Counted from the stretch's first letter, positions 34,701 to 46,845 are shown. The stretch: 64,000 bases of DNA from Calamus simplicifolius (GCA_900491605.1 UESW01005040.1:1-64000); one strand, 5' to 3'. Notes: generated from the sequence alone by a model not told the origin. Numbers and translations are program-made.

Positions 34701-35540
34701 AATTGACTCATGATAGCTTAGCTAATATGCATAACAAGTTGATGTTGCACCTCAAAAATAGCACCATGAAGAAGAGGATCAAAATTTTTGAGAGTAGAAA
34801 AGAGAACTGAGGGATTAAAGAAGGCTGTAAAATGCCATCTTGTTTAACTAGTGTAGGCTCTCCTTGGTCATACAAGAGATCTAGATTAGACTTCCGCCTT
34901 CACTATATGTCATTGTCTTCTTCTGCCCTTCTTCTCAAGAAAATGAAGGCCACTAGGTATGATTGATTACTTTTAAATTTCATCGATTTAAGTTTTAATC
35001 CATGACGATCCATGTTCTCCATTCCAAATCAAGAGACTACTTTTTATCTTTACGTATCAGTACCATTGCTCTTATTGCTTCTCAATGTTTATGCTACCAT
35101 TATTGGCAAAGGAAAAGGAAGGAAGGGGAATGCTTTCCGTAATGAAAAGGACCGCCTAACTAACATCCCACGTCTGTGAATATCTTTGTGTCGGTGGCAA
35201 CCCAATCCCTTCCTCAATTTAATTTAGAGAAATGTCTCTATTCTGTTTCAAACTCTGTCAAAGCTGATCTCAAACTCGAATAAAGGAGAAGGTTACATTA
35301 GATAGCTAACAGCTAGCGTGAAACTTCATTAGAATTCTTAAAATATGAATCTGATAAATTAAACTATGCGAAGGATTAAGATGTCCCCGTTAAGAGACGC
35401 ATTGCATTGCCTCTGAATGTTTCAAAAAATAAGCAAGAGACGCTGCACCGGTGCCCAGATGCGATGATAAGTGAGCAAGGATTTCTACTATAAATAAGTG
35501 CGGGTAAAGAAGTTAGTCCATGATAGTCAGCTTAGGGTAG
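31720..35540. other. AT-rich intergenic region without recognisable genes
   Basis: About 3.8 kb. Short ORFs occur (for example 32668-32892, 33402-33611, 33842-34084) but none has a recognisable domain, splice context or codon bias. 32880-33780 is extremely AT-rich. The GC-richer patch 33840-34090 could be an old exon or element fragment, but I find no family. No LTR boundaries or terminal inverted repeats were convincing. Confidence 0.5.
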
Positions 35541-36283
35541 TGATGTGGCTGATCCAACGCCGTTAGAGTTAACAGTGAAGGAAACTGATGGAGCCCCACC
35601 TCGGTCCCATAGGGCGACCTCGACTTTCGATGTCCCCTCGCCCTTGGCTTCGGACGTGGCATTCCCTCGAATGCCACCTCGGCCTCGCCTCGGCTCGGCC
35701 TCGAGCCTGGCAACCTACTACCTCGAGCCACCTGACACCCACATGGCTCATCAATCGCCTGCTGCACCCATGTGGCCCACCAACTGCCTGCTGCACCCAT
35801 ATGGCCTATCAACCGCCGCTGCAGCCATGTGCTCCGTCACCCACTGCAACAGCGTGTGGCCATGCCTCGTAATGGTGCGCACCTGACACGATCAGGTCTG
35901 CCTGCCATCCGTAGCACCGCCCTTGGTAGGTGGCAGGCGGAGCAAGACACCTCTGACATGCCCAGTATCAGTGGTGACCCCTTACCATCAGCCTTGCCTT
36001 CCGTCCGTTAATGGGCAACGACACGTCGAAATCAGCAACCTTTTGGAAGCAGGAAAAGAGACCTTCGACAGGTATAAAAGCCCTCACATGATGAGGGAAG
36101 GATCCTGAACTCAAGTTCTCTAGCTCTTTCTACTAGTTTACTCTTGTCTGTTCCCAAGTTACTAACTTGAGCGTCGGAGGGTCCCCATCGGAGCATCCGG
36201 TCTCGGGGACTTCCTTGCAGGAGCACTTCGAGGAGGAGGCTCTCCGTTCCCCGACGTTGAAGGAAAGTGACTTGGAGTCAACA
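35541..36283 (+). repeat. 5' LTR of Tat-A
   Basis: TGATGTGGCTGATCC...GGAGTCAACA. U3 is CT/CG-rich with loose 'cctcggcctcg' repeats (35600-35720). TATA at 36073-36080. R/U5 contains 'ctaacttgagcgtcggagggtcc', shared with Tat-B, Tat-D and the gag-only element. The internal region starts at GATTCGCACGCCAGGAAGGG. Confidence 0.88.
36073..36080 (+). promoter_or_regulatory. TATA box of the Tat-A 5' LTR
   Basis: GGTATAAAAGCCC; the same box lies at 47419-47426 in the 3' LTR. Confidence 0.6.
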
Positions 36284-36303
36284 GATTCGCACGCCAGGAA
36301 GGG
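36284..36303 (+). other. primer binding site of Tat-A, degenerate
   Basis: GATTCGCACGCCAGGAAGGG follows the LTR. The gag-only element has the better preserved form GATTGGCGCGCTAGGAAGGG at 56137, so the TTGGCGC type is likely ancestral. I do not assign the tRNA with confidence. Confidence 0.6.
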
Positions 36304-36366
36304 GGGCAGAGATAAAAGGCTTCGAACCAGTCAGCAACACTCTTTCTTTCCCCGAGCTCTCAAGCC

Positions 36367-37894
36367 ATGGTGATGACTCGTGCGCAAGATGTCTCCACCA
36401 GCCATGCTGGGGGGCAGCGCTGGGAGCTGACCTACAGGCGGCCGGTCTTCCTGCTCCCCAGGCCAGCATCCCTGCACCACCATCACCACCACCGCAGCAG
36501 CTTCAAGAAGATCGACTCGCCGCCTCACCGTGCAAGTTCAGTCGCTGGTGGTGGTGGTCTAAGTTCTGCAGCAGTAGCGGGGCCACCCACGTCACTCCCA
36601 GGGGTGATCCAACCCAGTCACATTCTTCCCGGAGGAGATCTCCCGTCCGAGGAGTCCGTCACCACCACGCTTCGCCCAGGCGTCACCACCGGGAGACCTC
36701 CAAGAGGTCCCGGTCTTCTTCCCGCCATGCCAGTGCTTTTCCAAAGCGGCGGCGCGGAAGGGAGGCAGAGCGCACCCGTCTTCACCACTGTCACTCCTCC
36801 CCCTCTTTGGAGTCTTCAAGGGAGGGATCATTCGATGGCCGGATAGCTCACCGGACCGAGCACCGGCTTGATGAGTACAACCAGCGGCTGGAGGAGCTCA
36901 GCCACCGGATCACCAGCCTGTCAAAGGCAAACTATGACAGCCGGCCACCGCTGTTCCACCGCATCATGGAGGAACCGATCTCGACCCAGTTCCGTCTCCC
37001 TCAGTTGGACCCGTATGATGGGACCATTGATCCCCTAGACCACCTGAGAGTTACAAGGTCCTCATGCAGGTACAAAGGGCAACAAACTCTCTTCTCTGCA
37101 TCGCCTTTCCCACTACTTTGAGGAAGGCGGCCCAAGCCTGGTACTCCCACCTACCGCCGCAGAGTATCCACTCCTTCTGTCAGTTGGAGAGGGCCTTCTT
37201 GGCCCATTTTGACGCCTGCGAAGATACCCAGAGTGGCGGACAATCTCTTCTCCGTCCAGTAGAAGAGTGGCGAGTCCATGCAGGACTACGTCGCTCGATT
37301 CAAAGAAGCTTCCCTCGAGGTCTACAACCTCGAGGATTTTGTGGCCACCTTGGCCTTGAAGCGAGGGCTCTGCCCCTCCCGTTTTGCATATTCCCTCGAT
37401 AAGAAGCATCCAGCTCTTACGCTGAACTTCTGAGCCGGGCCCAAAAATATATCCGCACCGACGAGGCTGACTCCCCAGCGCGAGGCCAACGGAGGCACCA
37501 CCAAGAAGCCGGCTCGCTCTGAGCCTGCTGAAGTTCGTCCCAGGAGGCCCGAGCCTCCCCGCCGACCAAATAACTGACCTTGGGCTCTTGTACCGAGGGA
37601 CAATCCATTTACCCCCTTGCTCGCCCCAATATCTCACATCCTACTTGAGATCGAGGGCGAGCCGTACCTTCAGTGCCCTCCTCCACTAAGCTCGAAGACC
37701 CCTCGCGACAAGAGCTTGTACTGCCGCTTCCACCGGGACCACGGCCACGACATCGATAACTGTCGCCAGCTGAAGAAGGCGATAGAGGACCTCATCCAAC
37801 ATGGCCACCTGGGGAAGTTCGTTCAGAGGAATAACCTGGGTGCCTGGCCCGTCAGCGCCTCCGCCATCGATGATCAACAATGCTTCGACTGAGA
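36367..37894 (+). pseudogene. Tat-A gag, frameshifted
   Basis: The start ATG 36367 (MVMTRAQDVSTSH) matches the start of the gag-only element (MVVTRAQDASIN). A shift leads to RLDEYNQRLEELSHRI and FRLPQLDPYDGTIDPLDHL (up to 37045), then LRKAAQAWYSHLPPQSIHSF and ERAFLAHFDACE (37120-37210), FKEASLEVYNLED (37300) and LDKKHP, RAQKYI (37395-37455). The C-terminal part 37617-37894 has YCRFHRDHGHDIDNCRQLKK, the zinc-knuckle-like block of Tat Gag, then HLGKFV. At least four shifts or stops. This is the retrotransposon gag domain of the gypsy type. Confidence 0.88.
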
Positions 37895-40800
37895 TGACGG
37901 TGGCGATAATATCCTGGGGGGCAGGCGGCCCGCCCAAGAGGCCGAGAGGGGAGGAGGGGTTAGACTCTGTAATTCCCTTTTCTAAAAGGAACTTAGAGGG
38001 GGTGGTCAACAAAAATGATGATAGCGTCGTCGTGTCCATGACGATCGCTAAGCATCCTGTAAAAAAAATTCTAGTTGACAGTGAAGTTTGGTGGACGTTT
38101 TGAGTTATGATGTCTTTGTTCGTATGAACTTGTCTCTCAAATCACTCCGGCCTGTCACACGCCCTTGATGGGGTTCACCGGAGACTCTGTAAGAGTCGAG
38201 GGAGAGATCACTTTCCCCGTCACGACCGGGATGCCCCCTGTCAGAGTACAGTCTTCATGAGCTTCCTTGTGGTCTGGGTGCCCCTTGCCTACAACGCCAT
38301 ACTCGAAGGCCCGGACTTAACCTTCTGGATGTTGTTATCTCCACCAAAAGGCTCCTGGTGAGGTTCCCAACCAGTGAGGGAATCAAAAAAATGCGGGGGA
38401 GCAGAACCCGCTGTCATTTTGCTATCACATGGCCCCCAGCCCGTAGGGGGCAGTACTTGCACCTGCACCAAGGCGCTCGACCCCCGAAACTCATAGAGGA
38501 GAGGGGAGCCGGCTGAGCACCTACTGACCTTCCCTCTAGGGAGGACCCAACGAGGACAGTCCAGGTCAGAGCCCTACTCGGAGGAGGCTCGCGACCAACT
38601 CCTCGCCTTTCTGCGAGCCAACGCTGACATCTTGCATGGTCAGCGTCTGACATGCCAGGCATCCGAAGAAGTGATTACCCATCAGCTAATATCAAGCCAA
38701 ACTGCTGACCCATCCGGCAGAAGAAAAGGAGCTTCGCCCCCTACAAATAGAAGGACATAGATGGGGATGTGCATAAGTTGGTGGCGGTCGGCCACATTCG
38801 TGAAGTGCACTACCCCGACTGGCTGGCGAATGTGTGATGGTCCGCAAAGCCAGCGAAAGTTGGAGGATGTGTATGGACTTCACCATCCTCAATAAAGCGT
38901 GCCTCAAGGACATCTTCCACTCCCTCGGATCGACCAGTTGGTGGACATCCGGCCACGAGACCCTTAGTTTCATGGATGCATTCTCTGGATACAACCAGAT
39001 TAAGATGGACCCGGCTGATGAAGAGGCAACTCGTTTGTAACCAAGAAGAGGATATATTGCTACAAGGTGATGTTGTTTGGGCTGAAGAATGCGGGGGCCA
39101 CCTACCAGAGGTTAATGAATAAAGTCTTTGGACCAGATCGGGCGTAATATGGAGGTGTACGTGGACGACATGCTAACCAAGAGCGCCCGTGCTACCGACC
39201 ATGTTGCCGACCTTGCGAGACCTTCGACAATCTTCGCCGGTATCAGATGAGGCTGAACCCCCATAAGTATGCCTTCGGGGTTACAGCAAGCAAGCTTTTA
39301 GGCGTCATGGTGACGCACGAGGAATCGAGGCCAACCCCGACAAGATCCGAGCCATTCTGGACATGAGGCCCCCGGCCAACAAGAAGAGGTGCAGCGCCTG
39401 ACGGGAGGATGGCAGCTTTGAGCTGCTTCCTGTCAAAGTCGACAGAGAGGAGTATGCCTTTCTTCAAGGCACTGCGCAAGGTCAACGGATTCGAGTGGAC
39501 AAAGGAGTGCCAGGACGACTTTGAGGAGTTAAAGAAGTTTCTATCCACTCCGCCACTGCTATCCAAGCCGAGGGGCGGGGAAGAGCTCTTTCTGTATCTT
39601 GGAGCCTTCCCCGAGGCCGTCAGCTCCGTGCTTGTTCACATGGACGCCGACGAAGTGCAGAAGCCGGTCTACTACACCAGCAAAGTACTTCACGATGCTG
39701 AGACAAGATATTCCAAGATCGAGAAGATCATCTTTGCCCTAATTGTCTCCGCTCAGCACTTTCGACCTTACTTCCAAGCCCATCCAATCGTGGTGTTCAC
39801 GGACCAACCCCTTCGGACTATCTTGTTCCATCCTGATACCTTCGGTCAATTGGCAAAGTGGGCCATCAAACTGGAGAGTTTGACCTATCCATCCGCCCGA
39901 GGTCTGCAATGAAGTCCCAGGTGTTGGCCGATTTTTTGGTCGAGTTCATCTGGGCCGAGGAGCATCTGGAGGAGTCGCACCCGAGATGCGTGTGGAGTCC
40001 CCCATGGCTGAGGAGGCGGGAGAGGAAGGCTGGATCCTCTATGTTGACGGTGCATCAAATTCCCAGGGGAGCGGGCTGAACTCATTCTTGCAAGCCCCGA
40101 GGGGAGGTGGTAGAGTATGCCCTCGATTCCTCTTCCCAGCCACCAACAATCAAGCAGAGTATGAAGCCTTGCTGGTGGGGATGAAGCTGGCCAGGGAGCT
40201 CGGTGCGAAGCGTCTGAGGGCCTTCACAGACTCTCAGCTCATCTTCGGGCAAGTCACTAGGGAGTACGAGGCTAGAGACCCGACCATGTCCTATACCTAA
40301 GCAAGGTGCAATCCAAGCCTCTCAGTTTGTCTATTTCTGTGTCAGCTACATTCCCTAGGGGAAGAATGCTAGGGCCGACGCATTGTTTCGCTTGGCCACC
40401 TCGACCGATGGGACCTTAGGAAGGACGTACATGGAGCATCTGCATGCCCGAGCATTGAAGCGCAGAGAGGCTCTGTCAGTCGAGCAGGAGCCCTCTTGGA
40501 TGGACGCCTACATCTGATACTTGACCGATGGTGCCCTCCCTAAAGACCCAACTGAGGCGAGATTGCTCAAACGGCGGGCACCCTGATGATGGACAGAAAG
40601 CTCTACTGAAGGTCATTCTTGTACCCGGTCCTCAAGTGCATGGCCCCACGGAATCTGATTATATCCTGTGAGAGGTCCATGAGGGCATATGCGAAAGTCA
40701 TCTGGGGGGCAGAGCCCTAGTATACAAAGCCCTGCGGCAAGGGTACTACTGGCTGACAATGAGGGAGGACGCAGCCGAGTTCGTCAAGAGGTGCAATAGT

Positions 40801-41717
40801 TGCTAGTGCCATGCCAATATCCAGCGGCAGCCGACATCCCAGCTGACCCCCCTAGTGGCACCTTGGCCCTTCGCCCAGTGGGGTATGGACATCCTGTGAC
40901 CATTTTCTTCGGCCTTCGGTCAGCGCAAATTCCTGTTGGTAGCCGTCGGCCACTTCACTAAGTGGATTGAGGCGAAGCACTCACTAAGATCACCGAGGGC
41001 AAGGTGCGATCCTTTTTCTGGAAGTCCATAATATGCCGATTCGGACTACCGCATACCTCATCACCAACAACGGCCGGCAGTTTGACAATGCACCCTTCCA
41101 AGGATTCTACACCGAGCTGGGTATTCACCAGTGGTTCACCTCTATCGGGCACCCTCAGACCAATGGTGCAGCTGAGGTGACCAACCGCATCATTCTTCAA
41201 GGACTTAGAGCCCGGCTAGATGACTGCAAAGGACGATGGATGGAGGAGCTCCCCAATGTGCTGTGGGCATACCACACAATGCCTTGAGCCCCCACCAGAG
41301 AGACTCCCTTCAGCTTGGTCTTTGGGTCTGAATCCGTCATTCCCGTGGAGATAGGCGCCCCGAGCCCCCGGGTGGAGTCGTACAATGAGGAGGATAACCT
41401 GAATCAGTTGCGGGCCAACCTTGACCTGTGGAGGAGATACGAGATCGAGCATGACTCCGGATGGCAGCCTACCGATAGCGAACGGCCAGGTATTACAATG
41501 CCCGTGTCTGTCCAAGACATTCTTGTCGGGGGACTTGGTCCTCCGACGGGCTAAAGTTTCGAAACCGATGGAAGGAGGCAAGCTGTCACCGAATTGGGAA
41601 GGATCCTATCGAGCCACCGAGGCACTTCATCATGGAGCATACAGAATTGAAGGACTAGATGGGAAGCCACTCCCACAGACATGGAACGCTGACAATCTCC
41701 GTCGGTATTATCAGTAG
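37895..41717 (+). pseudogene. Tat-A pol: protease, RT, RNase H, second RNase H, integrase, degenerate
   Basis: Protease near 38060: KKILVDSE, with Gly of the DSG motif replaced by Glu and a stop after VWWTF. RT: MVRKASESWRMCMDFTILNK (38834 on), FMDAFSGYNQIKMDP, FGLKNAGATYQRLMN, catalytic YVDD at 39158-39169. RNase H: 39409-39912 (FEWTKECQDDFEELKKFLS, FTDQPLR). Second RNase H: 40030-40300 (WILYVDGASN, ATNNQAEYEALL, FTDSQL). Integrase: HLGGRAL...CNSC zinc site near 40700-40805, WGMDIL near 40882, then TNNGRQFDN near 41063, where the second catalytic Asp is Asn. The C-terminus ends TWNADNLRRYYQ and TAG 41715-41717. Many breaks; cannot act. Confidence 0.92.
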
Positions 41718-42980
41718 TGTACCTTTCTTTACATTGAATCACACACTTGCATTCCTCTGGGCTCTCACCCCACACTCTATATTAATAAATATATGTTCAA
41801 GTAACCCAGCTTTTCAGCAAAAAGCCCGAGGCCAGCTCGGTACTACAAGCCCAACGTACCATTGGCACCGAAGACCAATGTACCATTGGCACTGAAGACC
41901 AGTGTACCACCAGCAAAAAGTCCGAGGCCAGCTCGGCACTGCAAGCTCGATGTACTATCGGCACCGAAGATGGTGTACCACCGGCAAAAAGCCCAAGGCC
42001 AGCTCGGCATTGCAAGCGATGGTACCGAAAACCAATGTACCATTGGCACTAAAGATCGGTGTACCACCGGTAAAAAGCCTGAGGCCAGCTCGGCACTGCA
42101 AGCCCGAAGTACCATCGGCACCGAAGACCAATGTACCATTGGCACTGAAGACAGGTGTACCACCGGCAAAAAGCTTGAGGCCACTTCGGCATTCCAGGAC
42201 CGATGCTCCATCGATGCTCAAAAGCCCGAATCCACCTCGGCGTTCCAAGACCGATGCTCCATCGGTGCTGAGGACCGAGTCCACCTCGACGTCCCAAGGC
42301 CGATGCTCCATCAGTGCTTAGAAGCCCGAGTCTACCTCGGCATTCCAAGACCGATGTCCCATCAGTACTCAGAGGACCGAGTGCACCTCGGCGTTACAGG
42401 ACCGATGCTCCATCGGTGCTCAAAAGCCCGAGGCCACCTCAACGTTCCAGGACCGATGCTCCATCGGTGCTCAAAAGCTCGAGTCCACCTCGGCATTCCA
42501 AGACCGATGCTCCATCGATGCTAAGGACCGAGTCCACCTCGGCGTCCCAAGGCCGATGCTCCATTGGTGCTTAGAAGCTTGAGTCTATCTCGGTGTTCCA
42601 AGACCGATGTCCCATCGATACTCAGAGGACGAGTCCACCTCAGCGTTCCAAGGCCAATGCTCCGTCGGCACTCAAAAGCCTGAGTCCACCTCAGCGTTTG
42701 AAGCCAACGTCCATCAAAACTTGCCCGGGGGGGTTCAGCTTGAGTTAGACTTTGGCTCTCCTGGGAGTCCGGCCCTAAGCGACAACTAAGTCGAGATCAC
42801 ATAAGGGGACGGACACTACCCCACTGCCGACGCGGCCCCTAGGGGTCCCACGTCGGCGAGTCGGGGACTTAAAACATGACATTGCATATTACTAAAAATG
42901 ACTTCATTGATGTTCCCAAGTGTTTACAAAATGCTGACTGAGTCAGACTTAGTACAAAAATAAAGAAAAATAGTACAAAA
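41718..42980 (+). repeat. Tat-A hairpin minisatellite region between pol and the antisense ORF
   Basis: 41840-42185 holds irregular repeats of GTACCATTGGCAC, GTACCACCGGC, AAAAAGCC and GAGGCCAGCTCGGC. From about 42190 to 42720 the units settle to a 51-base period (starts at 42199, 42250, 42299, 42350, 42401, 42452, 42503). Each unit contains ACCGATGCTCCATCGGT, a perfect 7-bp stem with a 3-base loop, and GAGTCCACCTC, a second small hairpin. The long plus-strand ORFs here reflect the multiple-of-three period. 42720-42980 is a G-rich spacer plus the 3' UTR of the antisense ORF. Confidence 0.85.
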
Positions 42981-45900
42981 TCAAGGGTCGGCCGCGGGCT
43001 CGTCATCGAAGGGGGCCCCCTCGGACCCTTGGTCTGGCTCGATGTCCATGGCGTGGGGGAGGTCCAAGACCCGGGCCACCTTCTCTCTAGCGTTGCGGAA
43101 CCCTTGGAGGTAGGCGTCCGCATTAGCCTCGACCAGCTCGTTGGTGAAGCGTTCCGAGGCTCGGAACTCTTCTACAGCTGCTGCAGCTCTAGCCTCGGCG
43201 GCAGCTTTTGCTTCCCGGGCCCGCGCTCCATCTCTTCAGCCAGCGAGGCGGCCCTCCTCTCGGCCTCCTCGGCGCGCTCGGCCCTGGCCTCGGCCGACCA
43301 AATGACGGAGTCCAGTTCAGTGATGTGGAGTTCCTGGCCTCGACCAGACTCTCGGCTTCCCCGAGCTGGTTCAGTGCCGCCCGGGCTCGGTTGGCCTCGA
43401 CCTCCGCCCGCCTGGTGGCCTCAGCTATCTCGGTGGCTCGCTTGATCCTTGCTGCCTCCAGGGCCCCCTCGGCCGCTTCGGCCCGAGCCTGGGCCTCCTC
43501 GACATCTAGCTAGGCCTGCAGGATGATGGTCTTTCCTCCGCTAATAACCTCCTTCATGGCCGCCAGGGAGTTTGCCAACTGCATTTGGACCACATCTGCC
43601 AGTACTCGAACAAATATCCAAAGGCAGAGGTGATAGAGATATAGATTAAAAGATATGCTTTATGTTATATCTTTATATTTTAATGAGAATTCATTTGAGT
43701 AATGTATGCCATTTATTATATATGTGCATGTATCTAGTATTTACAAGAGTATTTGATCTAGTGTGTAGAGTATGGCTTACACACAGAAGACTAGATCATC
43801 GGTTCTTTTGGAATACAAGTTTATTGTTCACAGTTTTAGATGGAATTAGACACACTATCAGTAGAACTGTAGCACAAATTTTTAGTAGGTATGTCTTGAC
43901 TACGGGGAATGGTTTATTCTAACTATTTGTGCTAGTACACTTTGTGTGTATTGAATAGGACCCAGTTGAGTTAATTATTTTATACTTACTTTATAAAATA
44001 ATTAAACCTCATGAATATTATGATTACTTATGCTCTTAATCCGAATTCTATTTCTAGACATGTGTATGTAGTGATTATTGCTTTGATTACACATAGAGTG
44101 AGATTCTACATAAGTCAATAAACTCAGTGGGTTGGGCAATAACATTATATATATGGTGAATATTAATAGTTGAAGGAAACTACGTCCTGATAAATTGGAT
44201 TGATGATATTCCCTTGAGGAAGATTATAAGTTTTGATTGTATCAAATCTTGCAAGTGGATTTTGAATCCGATACATCAAATAAGTTGAGTGGATAGGTCT
44301 CAAGGATAACAAAAGCCAATTAAATTATATTATCAGTAATTAAATTTAATTGATGGATATCTGTAATCTTAACGTGGGGAGATAATAAGTATTTAATATT
44401 AAAAGCTCAAAAATATAATTCGAATATGATTAGGAGTAAAATTATAATTCTTTAGTGGAATGAATTGTAATTTACATAATTGAATCCTAATCCGGGGTAG
44501 GATTGGGATATTTAATTACGTAGGAAGTCCTTTTCATATTTGCCTATTGGTCCCTATTGTAGCCCTATAAATACCCTTTCAGTTGGTTGCTAGGGAAAAC
44601 ATTTTTTTGGAGAAAGAAAAACAAGAAACCCTAGGACGGCCAAGAGATCCCACCATCTTGTGAGAGAAAGAAGGTATTTTCAGAAATACGGCGGAAGGCT
44701 AAAGGTTGAGGTCGAGCAATCGAATCAAAGTGATCCAAAGTTTAAATCTGAAGGTATGATCTTATACTCATAGATTAGAACGGTAAAAGTTTTTTTTTTG
44801 TATTACTCATATACGCTATAGCCGTGATCTTAGGGGTATTCCGCATTCCCCAACAAGAGGATCACGAGATTACTTACTCGGGCGAGGGCCACATAGGCCT
44901 CTCGGAAGAACGTGGCTGCTCCCAAGTGACTGAGTTCCTCCAGGACCTCAGGGACGATTATTTGTGAGACAAGCCGCTCCCCCCAGTGCTCATCATTCAG
45001 GATGGAGTCCTGAGGTGGCGTTGGCCTGGATTTGCTCCCCTCAGCGATCCCGGCGGGCCCGGGCTTGGCGCGCACGGGGCTACTCTCTGGCACCCCTTCC
45101 GGGGGTGGGCTGGCCGCTGAGGGCCCCTCTCCCCAGCTTCGTTCTGCCTCCGGTGGGGTTGGCTCAGCATGCATCTGGGGCTCCTCTGTTGCCCTCTCAA
45201 CCCTCACCCCTTTGGTGGGGTGTTAGCTGTCAGATCCACCTCTGGTACGATCGGAGGCTCTCGGTGCTCGGCTGGTGGGGAAACTTGCACCGACGGACGC
45301 TTAGGGGCCGGGGCCTGCTGCCCCTTGCTTAGCCCTCCCTGGGCCCTCATCCTCTTGACGGCGGCCTTCCTGAGCTTGGTGGTCGAGAGCTTCATCACTG
45401 CACAGCATCGGTCGGAGTTAGTTATAAAAAAAAAAGGAGAGAAGACAAGAAAAAGGGAGAAAAATTGACTAAGTATTGGCAGTTACTCACCACAACGAGT
45501 GGAGACCCCCGCGAGACGGAGATTCTCCTCGTCAGGAGTTGGTTGCATATGGGGATCTCGGCCGTCAGCAGCCGCCCCAGCGCTTCTCGGTCCTCGGGGA
45601 TTATAGATGAGTTCATGTTGGGCCGAAGGTCGGGGTCCCCCCACCCAGGTTTGACTTGGTCAAGGTCGGCAAAAAAAAATCGGGATTTTCATCCCTTGAC
45701 AGAAGAAGGGAGGAACAGCTTGAGGATGCGGCCGGGTCAGGGCTGGAACACCCACCAACCTGACTGCTGCCAAAGGGTGTAGAAGGATCGGAAGAGGGAG
45801 AATCGAGGTGTGTACTGTGGAAATGGCATAGAACGATGAAGGCACAGATGGTTCGGAGGGAGTTTGGAATCAACTGGATAGGGGTCAAGGAATAATAGTC

Positions 45901-46314
45901 GAGGAGGTTGATGAAGAAGGGGTGGAAAGGCAAGCAGAGGCCTAACTTGAAGGACATTTCATAAACGGTCACTCGGCCGGGTCGGAAAGAGACCACCCTA
46001 TCATTGGGAGTCGGGAGGAAGAGCCCGATGTCTCGGGAGATTTGGTAAATGGCTCTAAGGTTAGCCAAGTCCTGGCCCGTTACCGTGGAGGCGGTCCCCA
46101 TCAGGGATTCCGCTCCCACCCTCTGGGAGGTGCCGGCGGCCGCCCGACGCCTCCGTGCCGGAGCCCTGTGGGTGGCTCTCCATGGAAGGATTGGATTGCA
46201 GTCCTCCGGATCGGAGGACCACGAGGGAGCAGGAGATGAAGAGGCGCAAAGCCTCTAAGGAGGGATTTGGTCCTCAGGATTGACCGACGAGGACCAGGAC
46301 GGTGAGGAGGCCAT
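42981..46314 (-). pseudogene. Tat-A antisense extra ORF: gypsy-type transposon domain plus coiled coil, intron holds a solo LTR
   Basis: ATG at 46312-46314 on the minus strand (MASSPSWSSSVNPEDQ). A stop follows near 46258, then the domain LANLRAIYQISRDIGLFLPT, VTVYEMSFKLGLCLPFHPFF and LTPIQLIPNSLRTICAF (46070-45830), of the Transposase_28 'putative gypsy type transposon' kind. Then a basic/Pro-rich linker (45400-45000) and YVALARVS before donor GTAAGT (44877). After acceptor CAG (43596) an Ala-rich coiled coil leads to the block NAYLQGFRNAREKVARVLDL and an acidic end, stop 42981-42983. Without the LTR the intron would be about 52 bases. Extra antisense ORFs of this position are known in Tat elements; their role is unknown. 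Confidence 0.72.
43626..44860 (+). mobile_element. solo LTR (copia-like), 1225 bp, with AGAGG target duplications
   Basis: LTR 43631-44855 begins TGATAGAGATATAG and ends CATTCCCCAACA. It is flanked by AGAGG at 43626-43630 and 44856-44860. No internal region is present, so it is a solo LTR left by LTR-LTR recombination. A TATA box CTATAAATAC (44565-44574) followed by a GA-rich leader-like stretch favours plus orientation. The minus strand start TGTTGGGGAATGC is also copia-like, so orientation is not certain. Confidence 0.88.
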
Positions 46315-46845
46315 GGCAATGGTTTAGAAGAAGAAAGAGAAGGCTCAGGAGGGTCAGAGGGCTAACCTGTGATAGAAATGGTAGACACTGGTTCTCGGGT
46401 TGCAGAGGAGGGTTGCAGAGAAGGTTAAAGGCCAGAGGAAGACGATGATGGTTTGAAGCAAAATGATGAGATTCAGCTTTCGCCCGGTTTTATCGAGTTT
46501 CAAATTATCCCGCCTCGCCTGCCCAGCCACGTAGACTCCTGCCATGGCCGGGTCGCCTCAGCAGGCGCCCGGCGCATGGGGCGTTTCACCTCCGGCAATG
46601 ATGAGACACCGCTAACGTGAGCGTCATGATGCAGCAGCTTTTCGTGGGCTTCGAGAGGGTACCCCCACCTCGAGGCCGATCGGGCGGACGACAGAGGCCG
46701 CCCCATCGTATCCCCAGATCCTCCGCAAAAATTGTCGCTGAGCCCAAGGACACATGCCTGTCGGCAGTTGGCGGTGGGCGGGGATCAGCCACTGGGGAGG
46801 TGACACCCCTTTTGCCTTGCTGGGGTGGGCCCGCTTCGTTTTTGG

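Noticed and set aside
41862..42574. Open frames of 86-220 aa in the Tat-A minisatellite
   Set aside because: The 51-base period (a multiple of three) keeps a frame open; there is no start context or domain.
45613..46319. Tat-A antisense ORF considered as an independent host gene
   Set aside because: Homologous ORFs sit at the same place in Tat-B and Tat-D, between element sequence and a 3' LTR, so it belongs to the element.
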